Position numbers and translations under genes: made by a program. Under the pieces are notes generated by a model, which searched no databases, was not told where the DNA came from, and saw only the letters and a program-made list of their open reading frames with translations. From Hawksworthiomyces lignivorus (Eukaryota > Ascomycota > Sordariomycetes > Ophiostomatales > Ophiostomataceae): a stretch of 64,000 bases of DNA. Shown one piece after another: positions 23,411 to 33,627 of the stretch (its first letter is position 1; every line of letters starts with the position of its first letter). The stretch lies in contig NTMA01000094.1 in assembly GCA_002917075.1 (NCBI GenBank), positions 62,001 to 126,000 on the forward strand, given 5' to 3'.

Positions 23411-24573
23411 ATGGCAAAGAAGCGGGTGCTCGTTGGCTATGGCATTGACGTCGATGCCGTTGCCAATCACATTAACACAACAGTGGGCGGAAAACCGAAT
23501 CTCACTAATGTTTCACGAGGTACATTACAGATTTACGTCATGATCATATATTCAAAGAGGCGTACTAACCTCTCAGGGGTGTTTGGCGCAACACGCGGCG
23601 TGAACCGCCTTCTGGAGCTCTATGAGCGCAAGAACATCAAGGCGTCGTGGTATGTGCCAGGCCACACAATTGAGACGTTTCCTGAGCAAATTGCGAAGAT
23701 CCGTGATGCTGGCCATGAGATGTCCGTCCACTTGCCCTAGTCTTTTTATTTTCAAATGATGGCTGCTTACCGCTACCGCACAGAGGACTGCATGGATATA
23801 CGCACGAGTTTCCATCCGATCTCACGTATGAGCAACTTGAAACCATCTTTGCGAAGACGGTCCAGATCCAAACGGCCTTCTGCGGTAAGCCGCCGACCGG
23901 TTTCACATCCCCCGCCTGGAAGAACCATCCGGACCAGGCAGAGATTATGGCTCGCCTAGGAGTGACATACAGTCTGTGCATTCTCGCATACACTTACCCC
24001 TCTTGTATTTGTACGCTGACGATGACAAGGCCACTGCTTCATGCATGACGACTTCCAGCCATACTATCTCAGCTCCGGTCAAGAGCAGATGGTCACGACC
24101 GACTACTCCAAGCACCCCGACGAATGGATGGTGCCGATGCAGCAAGCCGCAAAGACCGACATTGTGGAGATCCCTGCCAACTGGACGCTAGACGACTGGC
24201 CACCGTTTCAGTGGGACGGGGCCCGGCCAAACGCGGTAGGCTACATCTCCTCTGTACCTTTCTCTGCCTTTTTTTTTTTTTTTTTTTTTCCTTTTTTGAG
24301 TCTTTGCTGACTCTATTTCAGCACGGCTACGTAGACCCGTACAGCGTGGAGCGGGGTTGGAAGGACATGTTCACATGGTGCTACCGCGAGTACGAGTCCT
24401 TCATCTTCCCCATCAGCATCCACCCGCAGGTGTCTGGCCGGCCGCACATTCTAATGATGCATGAGCGCTTCATCGATTGGGTGAACACTCACGAGGGCGT
24501 GGAGTGGTGCACATTTGACCAAATGGCCAGCGAATTCCGCAAAGGCGGGATTAGCGGCACGGGGAAGCTCTGA
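23411..24573 (+). CDS. NodB-fold metal-dependent amidohydrolase (imidase / polysaccharide-deacetylase-like)
   Basis: Five exons, 23411-23519, 23577-23721, 23784-23971, 24030-24235 and 24322-24573, give 299 residues. The metal site is readable: Asp13 and Asp15 in DVDA, and His88 and His92 in HGYTHE. Other blocks match the PgdA-like branch of the family: ASWYVPGHTIETFPEQ, MHDDFQPYY, EIPANWTLDDWP, ISIHPQVSGRP. No signal peptide is present, so the substrate is intracellular, which argues against chitin or cell-wall polysaccharide. Members of this branch hydrolyse cyclic imides and related small amides in bacteria; that is my inference for this protein. Two introns use unusual donors (GTCCGT, GTCTGT); with them the frame and motif GHEIGLHGYTHE are intact. 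Intron 4 carries a long poly-T run. Confidence 0.85.
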
Positions 24574-24898
24574 GCTGCAATGTTACAGTGGGCATAACTA
24601 GCTTATCAAATAACGCTAGCGGAATTGCGCGAGGAGGAGATGGTCACTACGTTTAGTGTTGCATTTCTGCGTAGTGGCACTTTAGCTCTAATCCAAAAGC
24701 CCAAGACATGGAAGGCCCAAGCAGCGGTCTCCTACAAGGAGCCTTTATCTAATTGTCTAGCTATCTAGTGTGTTACCCAATAAACGGCTATTTGGCCATT
24801 TAAATCACCGAAGATGCTTATTAGCAGCTGCTTGGATTACAGAGACAGTTGTAAATCTATGTGTTGGTCGACAATAGAATACGTCTTCTCCATTGATA
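24574..24898. promoter_or_regulatory. Intergenic, SDR promoter
   Basis: 325 bases between the NodB-fold gene and the SDR, both on the plus strand. No clear TATA box or shared element recognised beyond a GCGGAA at about 24619. Confidence 0.45.
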
Positions 24899-25783
24899 AT
24901 GTCGGCACCGAAGCAAAAACTCCTCATCGTTGGTGGTGGCCTTGGTATAGGCTTACACGTCACTCGCACCATTTTGCAGACGTCACCGGCAACAGTCAAG
25001 GTAGTCGTCTTTGGATTAGACTCGGGTGCTGAGCTGGCGTCTTTGACGGAGGAACACGCCGGACGGGTTGCTGCTGTTGTGGGCAATGTGACCTTGCCAG
25101 CCGACCGCGAAAAAGCCCTTGCTATGTGCAGAACGCACATGGGCGGGCTGGACACGCTGGTATACTGTGCCGGTACCATGGGCCCTATCCAGCGCATCGA
25201 CCAGCTCGACCTGGTCACCCTTCAGGCTACGTATGATGTCAACGTCTTTGGGCTAATTGCCATGGTAAGTTCAGCTTCGTATTTTGTACCCATTTTGCCC
25301 ATTGTAAAAATTTCCAACTAACTTGCTCAGACACAACTTTGCCTCCCGTTGTTGCGTGCGTCGGCGCAGGATCACCCTACCAACGCAGCCTGCGGCAAAC
25401 TCATTGCACTGTCGTCCAAGTGCGATTCCACCGTGACCTACATGGGCTGGGTGGCATACTGCAGCTCCAAGGCGGCCGTAACGCGGTTTCTCGGCGTTCT
25501 AGCCCACGAAGAGCGCACCCTCTCCGTGCAGGGTGTCTTCCCGCGGCTGACACGCACCCGCATGCCCGCTGACGTCATCGCGGGACGGTATTACGGTATT
25601 ATGACTGACGATGAGTGCGAGAAGTTCCGCACCTGGAGCGATCTTGGCGATGCTATTGTCGAGCCGCCCGAGTGGTGCGGTGCCGCCGTGGCCCGGCTAG
25701 CTCTTGGCAAAGTGTCCGGCGGGCTGAGTGGGCAGGTACTTTACTATGATGAGCACGTTCCAGGAGCGCGACCGCACCTCTAA
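24899..25783 (+). CDS. Short-chain dehydrogenase/reductase, benzil-reductase (Irc24)-like
   Basis: Two exons, 24899-25264 and 25331-25783, give 272 residues (GTAAGT donor, TGCTCAG acceptor). The cofactor loop GGGLGIG is near residues 11-17. YCAG occupies the usual NAG position. The catalytic part has Ser in ALSSK and the YxxxK pair in YCSSK. The WVAYCSSKAA segment and overall length recall yeast Irc24-type benzil reductases. Expected role: NAD(P)H-dependent reduction of an aromatic ketone or oxidation of the alcohol. Its last codons overlap the stop codon of the convergent Zn2Cys6 gene by four bases. Confidence 0.9.
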
Positions 25784-27579
25784 GGCAGGACGACCGATGG
25801 TACGGCAGCTTCGGCTTTGGCCAACTTTGTTTGCAGATGCCATAAGGCGCGGAAAAGATCCTGGGAGGGGTTGAGCGCCAGGACTAGCGCAAGGCCGTTG
25901 TTGATATCACTAGAATGTTGACTTTGGTTGTATCGGGTAGGAGATTTTTGAAGGAGAATGATACAAGCCTTGCAAATAGAATGAACATGCGTCCAGAAGA
26001 ATGGAAAGATCAGTTGAGCCGTCGTAACTTCATCTCCACCCGAATTTGATATACTGTAGCCAAAATCGTAGTACAGCCGGCGACAGTTAGCTAAGAAGCG
26101 AAGGGCTATCGTGATCTGTTCTTCATCGTCATGGACACTTGATGAGAGAGCTGTTAACTGTAAAAGTTCTAGCAGACACTGGTCGTGTAACGCAGCGCCA
26201 CAAAGGCGCAGCCATTCAACGTGAGTCAGTGCAAAGCTCCGAGCGCCGACTAACGCAAGATTCCAGTCGGTGATCCAGCAATTGAGCCTGGTATACAGCT
26301 CGGAAAGCCAAGAGCTGTCAATTGTTGGCTGTAATTTCGTATCCACACATTTGCTTATGGCCTGTCGAAGTTGGCAGATCTGGTAAACATATATAGGTAG
26401 ACAACTTGGGTTTTCGTCTGTCAGGATGCTTCCTATATGATTTTCTCCTGTTCCTCGATTCTCTTCGCTGTTAGTGCCATAGATGTCTCGCAGTTTATCA
26501 GGAATCACTGTGGGGCGGCCAAATGCTACAGCTGCGTGCACTTCTAGACACACCAAAGATGCATACAGGCTCTTATTTGTGGCACGCACGGCTGCTGGTA
26601 ACTCATTGTATACAGTGTCAGCTGCACCTAACAGTCGCCATACACTACCAGTAGAACATGAAGCATCATTGCCATCAGCGAGCATGTGGTAGAGGCACTG
26701 CAGCATCAATATCTGAACACCTCGAAGTCCTAGAAGACTTCTGGTGGTCCTAGATATGTGGTCTCGAAAGGTGTGGTAGTAGGCAGACGCATGCGGTACG
26801 AGGAGAGTATTGTGACGCCCAAGTAGTCTCAAGGAAACTGCAAGTAATAAGGCCAAAACTGGTTCAGACAGGGAATGGTCGCCCGTTGACGTAGAGCGCG
26901 TCTGTCTAAGATATGTCCATTCTGCCAGGCGAGCGAGAGTCTTCCACCCAAAAATGGGAAAAAATACTTCAACCGACATGTAGTATACGCGAAGAAGGTG
27001 TCGACACGTAGACTCGTCAGGAAGAACATTGCAGGAAACTGGCAGTTTAGGTAGAGAATTGAAGTCAAATGAAGACAAAACTCTAGAGCTGTTGCCTCCG
27101 CTGTCACGCTGTTGCGGCGAGGAATCGTTCAGCTGGATTAGAGACCGTCCTAAGAGAGAGAACACACTGGAGGTGCCCCAGTAAGAGCTAACATGACTAC
27201 CCGCTGGAGTGGTCGCCGACACGGTCCTGCCGCAGCTCGGTATCGCGTTGGCTATGCTATACACTGGCAAGAATACTGGAATGCTCTGTGGTGGATCATC
27301 ACCGCGCGGCTGTAGCAAAGTCGGCGCCAATGATGGTCTGGTATCTTCTTGGTTCACTCTCAATGCATCTAAATTGCGGAAACGAGCGACTAGAGAGGCC
27401 AAATACGATCTAGCCACCACGCGGTTGAGTACGTGGTCACGATACGTGCATTCTTGCTGACCTTTTTCGCACGTGGCGCATGATGGCAACCGTGCATCGC
27501 ACTTGATACGGCGGCTGCGGCAGCGTAAGCATGCCGGCAGAGAGAGCAGCGCCGCATCGACGTCCAAGTCAGATAACAT
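25780..27579 (-). CDS. Zn2Cys6 transcription factor
   Basis: Single exon of 599 residues from the ATG at 27579. The N-terminal zinc cluster is CLRCRSRRIKCDARLPSCATC followed by C six residues later, starting near residue 21. A short linker leads to the helix SYLASLVARFRNL, the dimerisation position. The middle region contains a fungal_trans-type segment with LPVSCNVLPDESTCRHLLRVYY and RGVQILMLQCLYHMLADG. It is a second DNA-binding regulator in the central cluster. Its 3' end meets the SDR gene tail to tail with overlapping stop codons (25780-25783). The lack of introns contrasts with its neighbours. Confidence 0.92.
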   Translation of the reverse strand: MLSDLDVDAALLSLPACLRCRSRRIKCDARLPSCATCEKGQQECTYRDHVLNRVVARSYLASLVARFRNLDALRVNQEDTRPSLAPTLLQPRGDDPPQSIPVFLPVYSIANAIPSCGRTVSATTPAGSHVSSYWGTSSVFSLLGRSLIQLNDSSPQQRDSGGNSSRVLSSFDFNSLPKLPVSCNVLPDESTCRHLLRVYYMSVEVFFPIFGWKTLARLAEWTYLRQTRSTSTGDHSLSEPVLALLLAVSLRLLGRHNTLLVPHASAYYHTFRDHISRTTRSLLGLRGVQILMLQCLYHMLADGNDASCSTGSVWRLLGAADTVYNELPAAVRATNKSLYASLVCLEVHAAVAFGRPTVIPDKLRDIYGTNSEENRGTGENHIGSILTDENPSCLPIYVYQICQLRQAISKCVDTKLQPTIDSSWLSELYTRLNCWITDWNLALVGARSFALTHVEWLRLCGAALHDQCLLELLQLTALSSSVHDDEEQITIALRFLANCRRLYYDFGYSISNSGGDEVTTAQLIFPFFWTHVHSICKACIILLQKSPTRYNQSQHSSDINNGLALVLALNPSQDLFRALWHLQTKLAKAEAAVPSVVLP

Positions 27580-28253
27580 TGCCCTTTGCAAGTGGGTCTA
27601 TAGGAGAAACGAGAAGCTCCAATAGTAGTGCTCGACCGCGGGAATCGTTATGAAATTTAAAAAAAAGAATTTGCGATTTGCGATGCGGAAGTCAAACGAT
27701 CTGATGTCGAATATGCTTTCGTCTCAACGAATATGAAATGGAAGGAAACTTTGTCGAGAACCATGTTGGCCCCAACTTTATCTGACTTAACTAGCGCATT
27801 CAGTAGAAGGAAGCCATCTTCGGAAATACGACCTTGATACAGCAGTGAAATGACAACTACGCGAGGAGCCAAAGTTTTAGGCTATGTAACTCGCCGAATG
27901 CAGATATCATGCTTGGCCTGGTCTATCCACGTAAAAAAGGACCAACGAGCGGCACAGAGCCACGGCACCAAAGAAGGATATATGTACTGAACAGCCCTAA
28001 ACGTGTGAAAGAAGAAAGACAAATAGAAAGGCTAATTTATGTTACTATATATCGTAGTTAAGAATTAAAAAATCGTATCTTATTCACAATAAATAGAAAA
28101 TAGCGCTTTTCAAAATCCTACTGCTCCAGGCCCTCTGCTGCCTCATTCAGTACCGGAGGATACAGTGTCGGAGTTCGGCCCTGAGTGGTGGCTCACGATT
28201 TACGCAGGATAAAATGAGACAGTTCAACGTACAACCCAACATGTGGCCATATT
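27580..28253. other. Intergenic between regulator and MFS carrier
   Basis: Promoter of the Zn2Cys6 gene and 3' flank of the MFS gene. A GATGCGGA element at 27682-27689 matches in reverse the repeated element of the 23.0-23.4 kb promoter. A minus-strand ORF at 27657-27872 lacks domain character. Confidence 0.5.
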
Positions 28254-29845
28254 CTAGGGCACTACGGCCTTCTCATCAGCAGCTTCGAATTGCACTACTT
28301 TCTCAACGTCGTTGCCATCGCTGCTGGCCGTTTCCTCTGTTGCTGTGGCACCAGTAATGACGCGAGACAGCTGTCGGTTGTTATCGCGGTCTTCTAGTAG
28401 CTTAACGGCAATCGTGCCCATAGCCATCAGGCAGGCGCTCACAATCATAGCGATGGCGCCTCGGCGCCACATTGGGCCTTGGTTGGCGGCGTAGAAGCAA
28501 ATCGACCAAAAGCTGTAGAAGACAACAGCGACAGTGTTCATAGAGGCGACAACAAATGACCGCTTGTTCTCGTCGTCGCGGATCAGTCGGTTCGCCCAGG
28601 CGAACATGACCGTCTGGTTGGCGTACTGGCAGCCGTTGAGGTATAGCGCGAACATCTTGCCGGCGAAACTAGGCGGGTGCAGCATGATGGCACCTGTTGT
28701 CAGTGCTGTTGCAGAGAGCAGAAGGCCAACGTGCCAGGAGCGCCGTGTAAAGTCAGAGTACCAGCCCAGGACGAGTGTTGCCACGATGCCCACAGCAGAC
28801 ACCGCTGCGGGAAGATAGTTGATCTTGGTAACTGAGAACGTGCCCAAGTCCTGCAAGTACAGCTGCATAACAGCATTGGATGAAAACATCTCACAGTTAG
28901 AGCCCATGGTCCAGATAAAGCACATGCCGTAAATGTGCCACGTCGAGAAGGCACGCCGGAATGACGCTCGCGTAACTTCGCCGTGAATGTGCTCCGGCTT
29001 GCGCGCCAACCGCGTCACCGCCAGCTCTTTCTCTTCAGCTGTCAGATAGAACGCCTGCGTTGTTGACGGCGTATCAGGGAAGAACACATAGGTATAGATG
29101 GCTAGTGGGATCGTGATCAGAAAGTCGATGACGAACAGCCAACGCCAGCCAGCGCGTCCTCCTCTGCCATCTGTAGAGTTGGTCAGCCTCTATTTCACCT
29201 CAGCACGGACTTCCTGGTTTCCTCTTTTTCATTTTTACTTACTTAAGCTGCTATAGATGCCGCCTTGCAGCACACCCGAAAATAGTGTACCGGCGAGCCC
29301 ACTGGACGTAAAGATACCCGTGCGCTTGCCAAGCTCTTCGTCATTGTACCAGCTGCCCAGCAGATAGTGGGTTCCAACAAAAGTGCTGCCTTCAAACAGC
29401 GACTGAAAGAAGCGCAGCACGCAAATATGTCGCCAGTCGTGCACGAAGCCGGTGCCCAGGGTGAGTAGGCCCCAGGCCAGCATACAGAAGGGCATCCAGA
29501 TACGCGGCCTGAAATACTGCATGGCCAAGTTGTTAGGGATCTGCCCCAAAAAGTATGCGCACCAGAAGACGGTGTTGATGACATTGAGGTCATTGCCACC
29601 CATGTTCAAGTCCTGCTTCATGCCCGAGACATAGGCATTGTTCAGGTTGGCCCGGTCAAGGCTGCTGGTCAGAAACGCTGATTACCAAGAATTAGACAAC
29701 GGAGATATGCTTACTAGTTCACCCAGTACTGGAGACAGCACGACGTCAAGATGAATGTATCGATCTTGACAATAAGCCGCCGCTCAACCTTTGTGTCGGC
29801 CGGCTTTCCCCAGACCGCGGTGCGGATCGCTGCCAAGACAGCCAT
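28254..29845 (-). CDS. MFS transporter, Dal5/allantoate-permease type
   Basis: Three exons, 29845-29715, 29664-29243 and 29170-28254, give 489 residues. The joins give the family blocks KVERRLIVKIDTFIL, NYSLDRANLNNAYVSG and GWRWLFVIDFLITIPLAIY. The third of these is followed by FFPDTP, a Dal5-family landmark after membrane segment 6. It is the second carrier of this type in the cluster and is transcribed toward the second regulator. Substrate expected: an organic anion or amide. The sequence suggests a plasma-membrane importer, but direction is not proven. Confidence 0.92.
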
Positions 29846-30839
29846 TGGTGGGACGATTTCTTAAAATAAACAATTCAATGTTGTTCTGGGGGGGTTTCTT
29901 TTGTAAGTTGTAAAAAAATTCAAATTTGCTGAATTACAATAGTCACCGATTGCGATAGCTGTAGCAGCAATGTCGATGATGGCATGATCGTTCTGGTCTC
30001 GAGGACATCCCGTGGTTACATACTCGCAGTTCTGTAGCCCAGCAGAATGTGACAATATCTCTCCCCTCAGCACGCCCGATAAAAATTCTGATAGATCTAT
30101 CTCTGCCAATTGTTACCAGACTTCAGATGCACAATCCTGATTTCCAATATGTGGAAACGATCAGACCTAGCCTGTATCCTATCGCGTTATCGCCGGTAAC
30201 TGTTTGATTCTCGCGCAAATCCGCACGAACCCACACCTATCTAGCGGAATTGGCCGCTTGACCCCCGGTCGATCTGCACCAGAACTCGTCCCTCTGGAGA
30301 TCATTTCCCATTATGCTGCTCCTCTTGGCCTCAAGAATAGAAGTTCCATTATCATGTAGGCAAGCTTCGTATTTGGCTCGTATGGATATCATTGTCGCAT
30401 TTTGTAGCACATGATCATTCAAGCCCGGCCGTTGCTACTTCCTGGTGTTTAGAAGTCTTTTATGATTAGCTTTTCTTCTCGCCTAATTCCGCTGGCTCGT
30501 ACAGTTTTGAGTATTCCATGTCACTTGTCGAGCATCTCCGCGTTGCTCTCCCGTACTGGATGCCGCGCTGAAGTCCAACTTAGCTGATAGAAATCTGATA
30601 TTTAATGAAGTTTGGGGCTATTATTGACTTACTGCAACTAAAAGACCCCGAAAACCGGAAGTAGGAAATTGGTAAAAGAAGACTACCAGCACTGGACTCG
30701 TGCCAGGAAGTCTGTAGAAATACACTAATAGCTATCATGGTCGATTTGTGAACAACATCTTGACCATTTACTGAAACTGTCTACAAACATATACCATAGT
30801 TGGTCTATCTAGAGAGACATTGTGCCGTTTTTCTTCACC
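29846..30839. promoter_or_regulatory. Divergent promoter between MFS carrier and P450
   Basis: About 1 kb with no gene. A TCCGCA lies near 30220. The ORFs at 29861-30109 and 30237-30422 are short and not protein-like. Confidence 0.5.
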
Positions 30840-32674
30840 ATGGGCACTGTTCTTGATAATGAATTCATTCTCGTAGCCAAGCATGGCATACAGAGCCCAA
30901 CGGGGACAGCCATAGCAGTGGCTGGGTCAGCATTGTTAGTAATGCTATTGATTAAGGTAAGGATTTGTTTATTCTCTTCACTTGTTTCTCCGCCTAACAT
31001 GTATAGTATGCATATTACACCGATATCCCTAAAATTAAGGGCATTCCAGAGATGCCGTCAGCCCTACCGTTCGTCGGCCACCTGCATCTGCACGCCGGTG
31101 CGTCAGGTCGCAGCGACGCGGCTGTGTGGGCAGACTGGTCACGCAGGCTAGGTGCCGACCTACTACAGGTTCGCTTCGGCAATCGGCGTGTTGTCGTGGC
31201 CAATACATTTGAAAGCATCAAGGAGATCTTTGTCACACACGGGGCACTGTCTAGTGCGCGGCCACGGCAGTATGTCTTCGAGACGTACGTGGGCTATGAT
31301 CTTGGCTCGCACTCACTGGACGACAACTTTCGGGCTCAACGCACAGCCGCACTCCGCTCCGTGAAGATGGCGGCATGGCCCTCATTCTACGCGTGCCTCG
31401 AACGAGAGGGCGACCGGCTCGTCGCCAACCTGGCTGAGAAGGGGGAATACGGCGCGAAGGCGATCAATCCGTTACCGCTCATGCAAGTAGTTGCCATGGC
31501 GCTGGCCTGGTCTATCACGTTTGATAAAGAATTTGGCCCCAACGACCCCTGGCTGCGCGAGTACATTGACAACGCGTGCCTCATTACCAAAGTTCGCGGC
31601 GCGTCCAACACATGGAGTGACTTTGTACCGGCCTTGCGCCTACACCCCAAATTTCATGCCATGGGACTCGAGGGCCGCAAAGCTTCTCAACGGCGCACGG
31701 CTATGGTGCAAGGTGTCCTCGAAGACTTGCAAGCGCGCATCAGCCGCGGCGAGAAACCATCTTGTGTGGCCGCACAAGTGTTGATGGATGATAAGAATAA
31801 GCTTTCCTTATGTGAGACTAAACGTAATTTCATTTCTGTGCATCATTTAATGCATAATGACTGATTGCAATAGGGAATGCTATTAAATGCTCAACATCTA
31901 TGCTGCAAGGTGGTACAGAGAGTATTCCAAGTCATCTTATGGCTGGCTTTGGCGGTCTAATTCAGAGCGATGGCCCTCTCATGCAAGAGAAAGCGTTTGC
32001 TAGTATTGCTGCGGTGTACCCCGATGGGGATGCAGATTATCATGCCTTCCGCGAGGAAAAGGTACCGTACGTGGTAGCTCTCTACAAAGAAATATTGCGC
32101 AACTATGCTGTACTTCCCATGTCGCTACCGCACGAAGCCGACAAGGATATCCATTTAGCATCCGGCGTCATCATTCCTAAAGGTACAACGCTATATATGA
32201 ACACTGAGTCTGGCAATCACGGTAAGTTTTTGACATCCCACCACCTGCTCGCCTCTCACTCGAAGTTTGAATCTTCTTCGTATATCTGTATGTCAGAACT
32301 AAACTCCTTTAGACGAAAAGGTTTTCGGGCCAACGGCGCATGACTTCGGCCCAGAGCGATGGCTTGACAATCCAGTCCTAGACCAGCTAGGCACCGTACC
32401 ACATTCCAGCTATGGCATCGGTTCGCGTATCTGCCCGGCTTGGCAAATTGCCAATCGTATTATGTACGGCCTTCTGATTCGCATCATCTTAAACTTTCGA
32501 ATGGAAATGGACCCGGCCAACCCACCTCCCAAAGATTACACTTCCTTCGGATGTACACCAGGCATGATCTTAAACAGCCCAAAACCATTCGGTATCCGAT
32601 TCGTACCGCGTAACCGTTCTCAACTAGAGAGCAAGATAGGTAAGATTCGAGAGAGCGAGGCAACAAAAGCTTAG
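30840..32674 (+). CDS. Cytochrome P450, CYP504-like (phenylacetate-hydroxylase-like)
   Basis: Four exons, 30840-30956, 31007-31811, 31874-32221 and 32313-32674, give 543 residues. The N-terminal anchor is TAIAVAGSALLVMLLIK, then YTDIPKIKGIPEMPSALPFVGH, a start typical of the CYP504 family. ExxR is EILR (about 378), followed by a PERW motif as GPERW. The haem loop is YGIGSRICPAW with the ligand cysteine near 463. The I-helix carries GGTES, so the usual acid-threonine pair is Glu-Ser. Known CYP504 enzymes hydroxylate phenylacetate and related aryl acetates before ring opening. The gene is divergent from the second MFS carrier and may be the entry hydroxylase of an aromatic catabolic route. Exact substrate unknown. 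Confidence 0.88.
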
Positions 32675-33627
32675 AATATAAACATTTAGACATAGCAGTG
32701 ACATATACTTGTTGTTATTGGTCATAAAATAATGTGTCAACTTAAGATACAGCATTGGCAAATAAAGGATGCTGCCGAGCCACGCAAGCTTAAACTGTCT
32801 TTCCTCTTTCCCTTTTTATTCTCGCAGCTTTTTCACTTTCTTGTTTCAATTCTAATTGCCATCACAGCTGATGAAAACGATCATCTAACTACAGAAATAA
32901 ATCTCTCCAACAGTCCGTATATTTTTATTCAGATGGTCGTAACATCATGTACCGTGTCTATCGTCTCCATGATAAGTAAAAGCAAAAACTATTACAATTT
33001 GTTCCAGATGAATATCTTCCAGCTTCATCTCACACATTTCCCATACAAGGAGATCTAAAGAACTATACTTGGGGTAATCCAGAGGAGCCCATATGAGAGG
33101 CTGGCATTTAGTGCGATATTTGGGAACGCAAACCGCTTATTGGCGGCGTTCTAGATGCTTGAAGGATGCAATGGATCAAATCAACTACACATCATATCAA
33201 GAGCGGCAAGAGGACGGCAGGAGACAAATATGCAGATATAGGAGACGATCTTAAATAGCCTTACAATTTATATCATATGCGAACGGATTTTTTTTTAAGG
33301 CCCGGTCTGCTAGATTCAGCTCGATAGCTTCGTAAATGATTATCATACATGCATTGCGTCGGTCCTACGCTAGAAAAAAAAAGTAAATAGAAATGAAAAA
33401 AAAAAATCTACGCGTTCATTCGTCTGTGTTTTATGCAAAGCTATTCTCTTTTTTCGTCATTTGAGCCACTTCGGATTTGATCGTAACCACCATGAAATAC
33501 TCGCACTCGTATAATCTTGGGTTCCTGTGAGCTTCTGAGCCTTTCAATTAAAGAAATAGGCATTTGGCCTGTCTTCCTTTTAATGGATAAGAGACACTGT
33601 CATCTGAAACTAATGTATTGATTTTCC
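32675..33627. other. Intergenic, AT-rich
   Basis: Convergent 3' flanks of the P450 and the DOMON gene. Contains A-rich tracts at about 33290 and 33370-33410 and short ORFs only. Confidence 0.6.

Noticed and set aside
23700..23760. Apparent frame break (TAG) in the NodB-fold gene suggesting a pseudogene
   Set aside because: A GTCCGT donor two codons earlier restores the frame and yields the expected GHEIGLHGYTHE motif.
27657..27872. 71-codon minus-strand ORF
   Set aside because: It lies in the regulator's promoter with no domain, no splice partners and poor composition.
11662..32674. Classical secondary-metabolite cluster or beta-lactam cluster (because of the C45 gene)
   Set aside because: No PKS, NRPS, ACV synthetase, IPNS or terpene synthase is present, and the C45 protein lacks a peroxisomal tail.
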